From: Chitinophagaceae bacterium
GTDB taxonomy: Bacteria > Bacteroidota > Bacteroidia > Chitinophagales > Chitinophagaceae
Length of the DNA: 5,052 nt
Assembly: GCA_947489175.1 (NCBI GenBank)
Contig: CANLED010000188.1
Coordinates: 1-5,052, forward strand
Reading direction: 5' to 3'
Below are positions 1 through 5,052 of the stretch, in pieces; positions within the stretch are counted from its first letter, which is position 1, and each line of letters begins with the position of its first letter. Position numbers and translations under genes: made by a program. Under the pieces are notes generated by a model. That model had not been told where the DNA came from. It made no database searches and saw only the letters and a program-made list of their open reading frames with translations.

Positions 1-638
1 ACAATAATTTTCTTGTTTTGATTCAACGATGTATGTAATATTCCTTCTGTAATCCCGACAGAATTTGAGGTTCCCATAAAAATCACCGTATCCGCATCAT
101 GAACCCATTCTATTGCTTGTTCATACTCATATAAATCAGTGTAAAACTCGTCGAACAACAACACATGAGGCCGATACGATTTTTCATAATCTATTTGACC
201 TGTCTTGTCAATATTAAATAGCTTAAAAAGAGATTCCACAAGGTTATTTTCATCTACCAAATCCCAATCTGCTTCTATTAAAGATGACCTTAAGGTTGAA
301 TTCACAATTCTTTTTTCTGACAAGCATCCATGTATTTCAATCAATTTTTCAGAAGGATGATTTGCCTTTCGATGAAGCCCATCAATGTTTTGTGTAATAA
401 CCTTCACTTCCTGTAATGCTAATAAATGATGAGCTGGATTGGGCATTGCATGTCTACAAGAAACAAACCGATGGTAATACCACGATAAAAATACAGCGGG
501 CTCTGATGAATATTTTGCAAATGTTGCCATCTCCATCGGGTTCTCTTCCCATATTCCATTTGCCCCTCTAAACGGTTGAATTCCAGATTCAACAGAAATT
601 CCAGCACCAGTAACAACAACTATTTTATTACCCTTCAT
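1..638 (-). CDS. Sir2-family NAD-dependent protein deacylase (sirtuin), 3' end cut by window edge
   Basis: The 212 visible codons encode a sirtuin, an enzyme that uses NAD+ to remove acyl groups from protein lysines, probably in the cytoplasm because no signal peptide is seen. Motifs in order: GAGISVESGI (residues 11-20) and FRG-x2-G-I-W (23-30) of the NAD-binding Rossmann core; TQNIDGLH (82-89); the catalytic His in IHG (102-104); RPHVLLFDE (156-164); and GTSNSV (189-194). Tyr54-x-x-Arg57 lines up with the Tyr/Arg pair of E. coli CobB and SIRT5 that recognises succinyl or malonyl lysine, so a class III-like deacylase is likely (inference). Two oddities: the four zinc-binding cysteines are absent, with only Cys105 between the catalytic His and the RPHV block, and the usual FGE is FDE. 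Family members run about 230-250 residues, so about 20-40 are missing off the edge. The ATG at 638 fits the motif position. It lies 3 bp after the upstream gene's stop, so the two are probably co-transcribed. Family assignment is firm; substrate is not. Confidence 0.93.
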   Translation of the reverse strand, partial: MKGNKIVVVTGAGISVESGIQPFRGANGIWEENPMEMATFAKYSSEPAVFLSWYYHRFVSCRHAMPNPAHHLLALQEVKVITQNIDGLHRKANHPSEKLIEIHGCLSEKRIVNSTLRSSLIEADWDLVDENNLVESLFKLFNIDKTGQIDYEKSYRPHVLLFDEFYTDLYEYEQAIEWVHDADTVIFMGTSNSVGITEGILHTSLNQNKKII

Positions 639-641
639 AAA

Positions 642-1073
642 TTATTTTTTTTGATATGCATACCTAACCCAAAATGGCGTACAATTTTTTACATGAACCC
701 AATTGTCATAAAATTTAAATTTAAAAAAATATAAATTGATGATTGTGTAAATTTTGCCTGAACGATCAAATTGAATGTATTGGTTGATGTTAAATCCATT
801 TTCTGTTTTTGTGAGGAGAAATCCGTTGATGGCATAAGACAAACGCCAGTCCTCCGATTGCTTAAAAGAAATTTCTCTGGTCTCCCCTACTTTCATTTCT
901 TTTAAGCGTGAGACAATCACTCTTGATTGTGGGATATAATCAGAATCTAACACCAAATCGCTGCCATCGCCAAACATGTAATGATGCAAGATCTTTACAC
1001 CTTCAGTAGGCATGTATTTAAAAGCCACAAAAAATGATACCAAGATTAAAACAACTAATATTAACTTCTTCAT
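642..1073 (-). CDS. Small membrane-anchored or exported protein of unknown function
   Basis: I do not recognise a named family for this 143-residue protein. It opens with MKK and one hydrophobic stretch (about residues 4-19, LILVVLILVSFFVAFK). That is either an uncleaved N-terminal anchor or a signal peptide; no lipobox cysteine and no clear A-x-A cleavage site is seen. The rest, about 120 residues, would lie outside the membrane. It is rich in Tyr, Phe and Lys, with a Gly/Asp-rich segment (HHYMFGDGSDLVL, residues 30-42), an EDWRLSYAINGF block (74-85) and a beta-like C-terminal half with alternating aromatic residues. An 'HY-x2-G-x-G' pattern like that in 30-42 seems familiar from small secreted or toxin-associated proteins, but this is memory, not evidence of function. 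The gene sits 46 bp after the transferase-like gene and 3 bp before the sirtuin. ATG 1073 is preceded by GGTTAGTTTTT, without a clear Shine-Dalgarno sequence. The reading frame is convincing because of its operon position and well-formed N-terminus. Confidence 0.8.
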   Translation of the reverse strand: MKKLILVVLILVSFFVAFKYMPTEGVKILHHYMFGDGSDLVLDSDYIPQSRVIVSRLKEMKVGETREISFKQSEDWRLSYAINGFLLTKTENGFNINQYIQFDRSGKIYTIINLYFFKFKFYDNWVHVKNCTPFWVRYAYQKK

Positions 1074-1119
1074 AAAAACTAACCTAGATTAAATCAATCC
1101 ATTGTTTCGAAAAAAAATT

Positions 1120-1857
1120 TTAGCCTCTTTCTAATTGCATCAAAACAAAGTTTACAACCTCTTCTTCAGTAAATTCCTGGTCAATCATTCTTTGCTGATC
1201 AAACAAAAGCCAATCAGATTTTTCCGGATCAAAATAATAAGCAATATCCTCTCCGATAAACAATTTATAATCGAATTTAGGCCTTCCGGCAACAACATAA
1301 CCGGGATAATAAAAAATGAAATCATTTTTTATTAAATGATCCACCGTTAACAATACTAGATATTTTCCCAAGCTATACAAGGAATATTCAGGATCATAAA
1401 AATGCATGATTGATTGTGCCGCAATATTTCCTACATCATAAATACCCACCGCAATCAGCTTATCCCCATCAAATACTTCAATTGAATTTGTTTGAAAAAT
1501 ATTTATTTCACCATCCCCACACAATGCTTCTGTAATGCTTGGATATGTTTGAAAATCGATGTTTGCAACATATCTTTCAAATAATGAATTATGCATTTTA
1601 GTGGCTTGAAAATTATCAGCATACCTAAGTTGAAATTCACTGTTTTTTCTCCTTATTTTTTTGTGTGATTTTTTTTCAACGATTTGTTCTAAATGAAAGC
1701 GCAACCAAGAAACCTGATGAAGCGATACATTTTCATAATCAACCAAATGAGAAACAGTGAAGATGGAATCCCGCATCCGAAACCACCCCTTCGCCAAATA
1801 GGCATCAAGAATATCTCCTTTAATTTCACTTGGCATTTCCTTTTCGGAATACATCAT
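1120..1857 (-). CDS. Arginyl/leucyl-tRNA--protein transferase-like protein (ATE/Bpt family, GNAT fold)
   Basis: It resembles the C-terminal domain of eukaryotic ATE1 and bacterial Bpt, which move an amino acid from aminoacyl-tRNA to a protein N-terminus and so mark it for degradation by the N-degron pathway. Motifs, numbered from ATG 1857: LDAYLAKGWFRM (17-28), matching the ATE N-terminal 'GW/F-R-x-G' region; KKIRRKN (66-72), matching the basic SxRQRR-like stretch; FYDPEYSLYSLGKYL (153-167), close to Bpt 'FDPD-x4-SLGTY'; and YYPGYVVAGRPKFDYK (183-198), close to Bpt 'YLGYWI-x3-KMxYK'. The N-terminal cysteine cluster of classical ATE/Bpt proteins is missing; the only Cys is residue 113. Length is 245 residues, near the bacterial Bpt range. 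The frame opens at GTG 1881, directly after an in-frame TAA, with GAGGTG 8 bp upstream. I prefer ATG 1857 (or 1854), because family similarity begins there and this phylum favours ATG with A/T-rich leaders. It is probably the first gene of a three-gene unit. The amino acid transferred cannot be read from sequence, and another GNAT activity is possible. Confidence 0.8.
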   Translation of the reverse strand: MMYSEKEMPSEIKGDILDAYLAKGWFRMRDSIFTVSHLVDYENVSLHQVSWLRFHLEQIVEKKSHKKIRRKNSEFQLRYADNFQATKMHNSLFERYVANIDFQTYPSITEALCGDGEINIFQTNSIEVFDGDKLIAVGIYDVGNIAAQSIMHFYDPEYSLYSLGKYLVLLTVDHLIKNDFIFYYPGYVVAGRPKFDYKLFIGEDIAYYFDPEKSDWLLFDQQRMIDQEFTEEEVVNFVLMQLERG

Positions 1858-1921
1858 ATTGCAAAAAATTATTGATTTCACTTACATAGCACCTCACCAC
1901 GTTGCAATACTAAGCACTAAA

Positions 1922-1940
1922 TTGGAAATTTTATTTCCAA
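1922..1940. repeat. AT-rich 8-bp inverted repeat upstream of the transferase-like gene
   Basis: TTGGAAAT (1922-1929) and ATTTCCAA (1933-1940) are perfect inverted copies separated by TTT. On the minus strand the repeat sits just upstream of TAGTATTG (1912-1905), a 5-of-6 match to the -7 consensus TAnnTTTG with no matching -33 element. It could therefore be an operator for the three-gene unit. It could also be a weak end-of-transcript hairpin for the esterase gene ending at 1994, since a T-run (minus strand, opposite 1952-1958) lies between. The stem has only two G:C pairs per arm. Confidence 0.35.
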
Positions 1941-1993
1941 ATAAATTTCAATAAAAAAATAAAGCTGGCACAGTTAGATTACCTCAACTCCAA

Positions 1994-3376
1994 TTAATTT
2001 GCAAGCATCTTGCTCCTGAATGGTGATGCAGGTAAACCTTCCTTGTTAAAGAGATTAACTTCCATGCAATTGGCCCAACCAAATCTAACATAGATTGGAT
2101 TTATTACTTCGCTTTCAGAAGATAGAATAACTTTTTTTCCTTTGATGCTGGCTTTTGCTGTAACAAATTTGTTGTCTTCAGACCCAATCTCGAACCCCTT
2201 GATTTCACCAACACTTTTCAAAAACCCTTTAGATACATGACTGAAACTCAAGACAACTTTTTTTCCAATATATTTAGCTGATGAAAAAACTGGACCCATG
2301 TATTCATTTTTTTCACCATACGCTAAAGCTAAAGCGGCTAAGGAAAGTCGATTTCCAACGGGTTGTTTGTTGGATGGATGGATATCTTTACAGTCTCCAC
2401 AGTCTGTGGTTACGATCATCGCAGTGTTTGGGGTTCTCTGAAATGAAACCAACTGAGACTCCCTGATTTCAGGCGTCATGTCTTTAAAAGGTGCAACCTG
2501 AACAAAAAGAAAAGGAAAATCACCAAGTTTCCACTTTGCTCGCCAATCACGAATCATTTCAGGAAAAAGAGTTTGGTACATCTTTGGATCAGCTCTGTTA
2601 GATTCTCCTTGGTACCAAATCACTCCTTTGATTCCATAGGGAACCAGTGGAGCAATCATACCATTGTACAAACCATTTAATGCAGCTTTTTTCTTTTGAT
2701 CCGCATCAATCATTATTTGTTTGGTGGTATCATTTGCCATCATGGCCTCATTGCTTATCCAATACTCTGCAGGAGTTCCTCCAACAGAAGAATGAATAAT
2801 TCCAATGGGTACGTTTATTTTCGCTTGAAGGTCGCGCGCAAAAAAATACCCCACTGCTGAAAAATTGACAACAGAAGCAGTGTCACAAACAACCCAATTT
2901 GCTTGCACATCTTGTTCGGGAGATGAGGAAGATTTCCTTGGGACCGTTATCATTCGAATATTGGGATAATTTGCATTTTGTGCTTCTTCAACCCAATCTT
3001 TAATGGGCTGCTGACCTTTTCTCAAGCCTAGCTGTCTTTCCATGTTCGACTGTCCACTTGCCAACCATACTTCCCCAATTAAAATATTTTTATAGGTGAT
3101 GGTATTGTTCCCTTTGATGGTCATTTCATAAGGACCACCTTCTGACATGGGCTGCAAATAAACTTGCCATTTTCCATTTTTAGTTACGGTACTAACTGAC
3201 TGCCCATTCATTGAAACTGTAACCTTTTCGTCATCGGAAGCAGTACCCCAAACTGGCACATTGATGCCGCGTTGAAGTACGGCATTGTCGGTAAACATCC
3301 CGTTGGGCTTTACATCAGCATAAGAAAATACACTTAAGCAACTAGAAAGAATGGTTGTAAAAATCAGACGGCGCAT
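1994..3376 (-). CDS. Secreted sialate O-acetylesterase (SGNH hydrolase)
   Basis: This 460-residue protein belongs to the sialate O-acetylesterase branch of SGNH hydrolases. These remove O-acetyl groups from sialic acids, or in some bacteria from other acetylated glycans, opening them to further breakdown. Residues 1-20 form a signal peptide with probable cleavage after Ala20 (FSYA/DVKP), so it acts in the periplasm or outside the cell. The N-terminal beta domain (about 25-95) resembles the family's usual opening (VLQRGINVPVWG, 33-44). Catalytic Ser110 lies in WLASGQSNM (104-112). Block II is SSVGGTPAEYW (196-206), with the conserved WYQGESN at 254-260. The Asp-x-His pair is D331/H333 in DIHPSNKQPVGNRL. 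A C-terminal beta domain (about 360-455) completes the usual architecture, and the length is typical. No nan or sialidase gene is in view, so the natural glycan is uncertain. ATG 3376 gives a well-formed signal peptide. The gene follows the ArsC-like gene by 82 bp. A weak promoter match (TTTA, 19 bp, ATTCTTTG) ends near 3410, so it may be transcribed alone. Confidence 0.93.
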   Translation of the reverse strand: MRRLIFTTILSSCLSVFSYADVKPNGMFTDNAVLQRGINVPVWGTASDDEKVTVSMNGQSVSTVTKNGKWQVYLQPMSEGGPYEMTIKGNNTITYKNILIGEVWLASGQSNMERQLGLRKGQQPIKDWVEEAQNANYPNIRMITVPRKSSSSPEQDVQANWVVCDTASVVNFSAVGYFFARDLQAKINVPIGIIHSSVGGTPAEYWISNEAMMANDTTKQIMIDADQKKKAALNGLYNGMIAPLVPYGIKGVIWYQGESNRADPKMYQTLFPEMIRDWRAKWKLGDFPFLFVQVAPFKDMTPEIRESQLVSFQRTPNTAMIVTTDCGDCKDIHPSNKQPVGNRLSLAALALAYGEKNEYMGPVFSSAKYIGKKVVLSFSHVSKGFLKSVGEIKGFEIGSEDNKFVTAKASIKGKKVILSSESEVINPIYVRFGWANCMEVNLFNKEGLPASPFRSKMLAN

Positions 3377-3380
3377 AAAA

Positions 3381-3402
3381 TAGAGTTTATATTTCTACTC
3401 TA
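3381..3402. repeat. Short inverted repeat in the leader of the esterase gene
   Basis: TAGAGT (3381-3386) and ACTCTA (3397-3402) are perfect inverted copies around a 10-base spacer, ending 5 bp upstream of ATG 3376 on the minus strand. In RNA it could form a weak 6-bp hairpin over the ribosome-binding region. A short AT-rich stem like this may be chance. Confidence 0.25.
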
Positions 3403-3458
3403 ATATACCAAAGAATTCAATCATAGAAATTTACATAAACATAAATGAAGTCATTAAA

Positions 3459-4082
3459 TCACGCCAATTGATTCTTTACTGCGGAGAAAACATAAAGGCA
3501 CTCCATAGCGATTTGATTACTCCGCTCAATATACTTTTCATCTTGAAGCACAGTATTATCATATGCCTTTGGATCATTATAAGTAGTGCCAATACGAAGA
3601 TCACATCCAAGAATCAACGGACAATTTTCTTCAGCATCAGAGCATGTCATGATAGCAGCAAAATTGTTGGAAGGATTCACATCATGGTTATAAATTTTTG
3701 AAAAACAATCAGTTGATTCACCTTCTCCATAAAAAACATGATAGACTGGATTATTTGATTCCGTTTTTTTAATGACTTCAAAACCTGAGGAGATGAGGGC
3801 TTTTATGGCATTGGGATTGAATGCTGTTGCCTCGGTGCCACCAGAAAATGTTTTTACGTTCCCAATGTCAAAATAAGATGCAGCAACTGCTGCCCAAACT
3901 TGTCCTAAATGACTTCTGCGCGAATTATGTGTGCACACATAAACAAGATTTACTTCAGTCCCTATTTCTAAGCGGTTTTTTATATACTGAGCTATTTTTT
4001 CTAAAATCAATTTCCTATCCAAAGGAATTTCCTTGAAATTATTCACCAAAACCTCACAACGTTCTTTTACTAATTTAAACAT
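3459..4082 (-). CDS. Thioredoxin-type arsenate reductase / low-molecular-weight phosphatase-like protein
   Basis: A 207-residue protein with the low-molecular-weight phosphatase fold. The P-loop is C50-T-H-N-S-R-R56-S (C-x5-R), which in this fold holds phosphate or arsenate. It also has the redox pair of ArsC enzymes: C147-SDAEEN-C154 has the same C-x6-C spacing and nearly the same residues as Cys82/Cys89 in Staphylococcus pI258 ArsC. NDP (169-171) occupies the place of the family's catalytic Asp-Pro. Together these favour a thioredoxin-coupled arsenate reductase (arsenate to arsenite) over a plain protein tyrosine phosphatase, though databases often use the latter name for such Bacteroidota proteins. 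Relative to pI258 ArsC (about 131 residues) it has an N-terminal extension of about 40 residues and an insertion around 108-140. No arsR, acr3 or arsB lies beside it here, so it could serve another thiol-redox or phosphatase role. It is cytoplasmic, with no signal peptide. ATG 4082 lies about 45 bp downstream of a strong Bacteroidota-type promoter. Confidence 0.88.
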   Translation of the reverse strand: MFKLVKERCEVLVNNFKEIPLDRKLILEKIAQYIKNRLEIGTEVNLVYVCTHNSRRSHLGQVWAAVAASYFDIGNVKTFSGGTEATAFNPNAIKALISSGFEVIKKTESNNPVYHVFYGEGESTDCFSKIYNHDVNPSNNFAAIMTCSDAEENCPLILGCDLRIGTTYNDPKAYDNTVLQDEKYIERSNQIAMECLYVFSAVKNQLA

Positions 4083-4125
4083 TATTCACTTTTTAAATCA
4101 AAAAAATTCACATTTATGGACTGAA

Positions 4126-4156
4126 CAAAATTACGGTGTGTCTGATTAATAACAAA
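4126..4156 (-). promoter_or_regulatory. Bacteroidota-type promoter for the ArsC-like gene
   Basis: Read on the minus strand, a -33 element TTTG (4156-4153) is followed after exactly 19 bp by TAATTTTG (4133-4126). This is a full match to the Bacteroidota -7 consensus TAnnTTTG. Transcription would start near 4120, leaving a leader of about 35-40 bases before ATG 4082. It is the best promoter match I found and supports both the start of the ArsC-like gene and the phylum assignment. Confidence 0.7.
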
Positions 4157-4204
4157 GCAAGAAAAGATTCGAAGATAATAGTTTGATTATTCAGTTAACT
4201 ACTA

Positions 4205-4235
4205 TTTCACTTATGTTTAAAATTGATTATTTTAG
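4205..4235 (+). promoter_or_regulatory. Weak candidate promoter for the TIM-barrel gene
   Basis: TTTC (4205-4208) and TATTTTAG (4228-4235) are spaced by 19 bp, the right distance for a Bacteroidota promoter, but each element departs from consensus (TTTG and TAnnTTTG). If used, transcription would start near 4242. That would leave a leader of about 30 bases before ATG 4273 and would rule out the in-frame ATG at 4213. The match is weak and could be chance in AT-rich DNA. Confidence 0.25.
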
Positions 4236-4272
4236 TAATCTCATCATTATTCAACATACAAATAAACTTGCC

Positions 4273-5052
4273 ATGTTACCAAATTCATCTCGAAGATCGT
4301 TCTTACGCCAGTCTTCACTTGCTTCATTAGGAATACTTGCTGCAGGAAAATCTGCATTTGCGGGTAGTTTCTTTACCTCTTTACCCAACTCAAAAATCAA
4401 TGGAGTTCAGATTGGAGTAACCACATATTCTTATAGAAGCATGCCAGGAAATCCAGATAAACTATTGCAGTATTGCATAGACAGCAATATCAATGCAGTC
4501 GAATTAAAAGGTGAAGAAGTAGAGGCATATTTTGGAAAGCCGGCAAATACAGTAAAAATGCCTCCAAGGGTAGCAGGACAGCCAACACCTGAATTAAGCG
4601 AAGAAACAAAAGCAAAGATTAAAGAATACCAACAACAAGTGGCAGCATGGAGAGAATCCATTTCAATGGATAAGTTTTCTGAATTAGGCAAAAAATTCAA
4701 TGCAGCAGGTGTTTATATTTTTGCATATAAACCAAATTCACTGGCACCTGAAAATACTGACGGGGAAGTTATTTATGCGCTAAAGGCAGCAAAAGCATTG
4801 GGTGCGACTTCAGTGAGTGTTGAATTGCCATCAGACCCAACACAAACCAAAAGGCTTGGTGATCTTGGTGCAAAAAACAAGGTTTATATTGGGTATCATG
4901 CACATTTGCAAGCCAGTGAAACAGCTTGGGATACAGCATTGGAACAATCACCCTATAATACATTAAACCTGGATTGTGGTCACTACATTGCTGCAGGAAA
5001 TTCCAAAGAAAGCTTACTTGGTTTGATTGAATCTAAGCACAAACGTATTTCT
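4273..5052 (+). CDS. Tat-exported sugar phosphate isomerase/epimerase-like TIM-barrel protein, 3' end cut by window edge
   Basis: The 260 visible codons encode a xylose isomerase-like TIM-barrel protein, a fold whose members isomerise or epimerise sugars and related polyols. The N-terminus is a twin-arginine signal: SRRSFLR (residues 6-12), a hydrophobic stretch (15-25) and a possible cleavage after Ala28 or Ala30 (KSAFA/G), so a folded, probably metal-loaded protein would be exported to the periplasm. The barrel starts at VQIGVTTYSYRSMP (45-58). Later family landmarks are YIFAYKPN (148-155), SVELPSDP (182-189), YIGYHAH (205-211) and LNLDCGHY (231-238). Glu184 and Asp234 fall where the first two metal ligands of such enzymes usually lie; the later His and Glu ligands would be beyond the window. 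A charged helix-rich insertion spans about 95-130. No specific sugar can be named. ATG 4273 puts the twin arginine close to the N-terminus. An in-frame ATG at 4213 would add 20 residues and gives a poorer signal. It is transcribed divergently from the ArsC-like gene. Confidence 0.9.
   Translation, partial: MLPNSSRRSFLRQSSLASLGILAAGKSAFAGSFFTSLPNSKINGVQIGVTTYSYRSMPGNPDKLLQYCIDSNINAVELKGEEVEAYFGKPANTVKMPPRVAGQPTPELSEETKAKIKEYQQQVAAWRESISMDKFSELGKKFNAAGVYIFAYKPNSLAPENTDGEVIYALKAAKALGATSVSVELPSDPTQTKRLGDLGAKNKVYIGYHAHLQASETAWDTALEQSPYNTLNLDCGHYIAAGNSKESLLGLIESKHKRIS

Larger units (their letters stand above)
4083..4272. other. Divergent intergenic region between the ArsC-like and TIM-barrel genes
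   Basis: This 190-bp AT-rich region separates two genes transcribed outward. It holds the strong minus-strand promoter and the weak plus-strand candidate, whose -33 elements lie about 50 bp apart and do not overlap. A short palindrome AGTTAACT (4193-4200) lies between them, but 8 bp is too short to call an operator. I see no riboswitch-like structure, tRNA or small gene here. Confidence 0.6.

Noticed and set aside
419..619. A 66-codon open frame on the minus strand
   Set aside because: It lies inside the sirtuin gene in another frame of the same strand and shows no recognisable motif, while the sirtuin frame carries all family motifs through this stretch.
1..1073. SIR2-based antiphage defence system (Thoeris, DSR or SIR2-HerA type)
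   Set aside because: The sirtuin has protein-deacylase features, including the Tyr/Arg acyl-recognition pair, and no TIR, HerA, Argonaute or other known partner is visible. The left edge is cut, so a partner beyond it cannot be excluded.
1074..1119. T-run (minus strand) just after the transferase-like gene as a terminator
   Set aside because: There is no stem before the T-run, and the 46-bp gap has no TAnnTTTG promoter for the next gene, so read-through is more likely.
1135..1875. Plus-strand open frames opposite the transferase-like gene (1135-1335 and 1693-1875)
   Set aside because: They are antisense shadows; the minus-strand frame has clear ATE/Bpt motifs over the same bases.
2281..2466. 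Plus-strand open frame opposite the esterase gene
   Set aside because: Antisense shadow of a conserved part of the SGNH hydrolase, including its Asp-x-His motif.
3468..4036. Plus-strand open frames opposite the ArsC-like gene (3468-3701 and 3821-4036)
   Set aside because: Antisense shadows; the minus strand encodes the C-x5-R and C-x6-C motifs there.
4213..4272. In-frame ATG at 4213 as the start of the TIM-barrel gene
   Set aside because: It would put 26 residues before the twin arginines and spoil a compact Tat signal; ATG 4273 gives a typical one.
4431..4963. Two minus-strand open frames (4431-4700 and 4769-4963)
   Set aside because: Both are antisense to the TIM-barrel gene, whose frame is open from 4273 to the edge and carries the family motifs.

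Overview
The window looks like a chromosomal stretch from a member of the Bacteroidota. It is AT-rich, its start codons are preceded by A-rich leaders instead of clear Shine-Dalgarno sequences, and one promoter matches the Bacteroidota pattern closely (TTTG, 19 bp, TAATTTTG). The protein types also fit: a secreted sialate O-acetylesterase, a Tat-exported sugar isomerase-like protein and a bacterial ATE-type aminoacyl-tRNA protein transferase relative. Placement below phylum (perhaps Cytophagales or a related order) is a guess. I see no mobile element, CRISPR array, rRNA or tRNA.

Five genes lie on the minus strand and one on the plus strand. In minus-strand order they are: a thioredoxin-type arsenate reductase / low-molecular-weight phosphatase-like protein (4082-3459); a secreted SGNH sialate O-acetylesterase (3376-1994); an arginyl/leucyl-tRNA-protein transferase-like protein (about 1857-1120); a small membrane-anchored protein of unknown function (1073-642); and a sirtuin (638-1) cut by the left edge. 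On the plus strand, a Tat-signal TIM-barrel sugar phosphate isomerase/epimerase-like protein starts at 4273 and is cut by the right edge. The sirtuin and the TIM-barrel gene have no stop codon in the window, so a simple ORF scan can miss both.

The three left-hand genes look co-transcribed. There are 46 bp between the transferase and the small protein and 3 bp between the small protein and the sirtuin, with no recognisable promoter in either gap. This would put an enzyme that probably adds an amino acid to protein N-termini beside one that probably removes acyl groups from lysines, with an anchored unknown protein between them. This trio is the part most worth a second look. The sirtuin has no cysteine zinc tetrad but keeps a class III (desuccinylase-like) Tyr-x-x-Arg pattern. 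The transferase relative has lost the N-terminal cysteine cluster of classical ATE proteins.

The right half is more ordinary. The ArsC-like gene and the isomerase-like gene are transcribed away from each other across a 190-bp region, and the ArsC-like gene has the clear promoter. The esterase follows it by 82 bp and may have its own transcript. I do not see a completely new system here. The most unusual items are the trio and the divergent features of its two enzymes.
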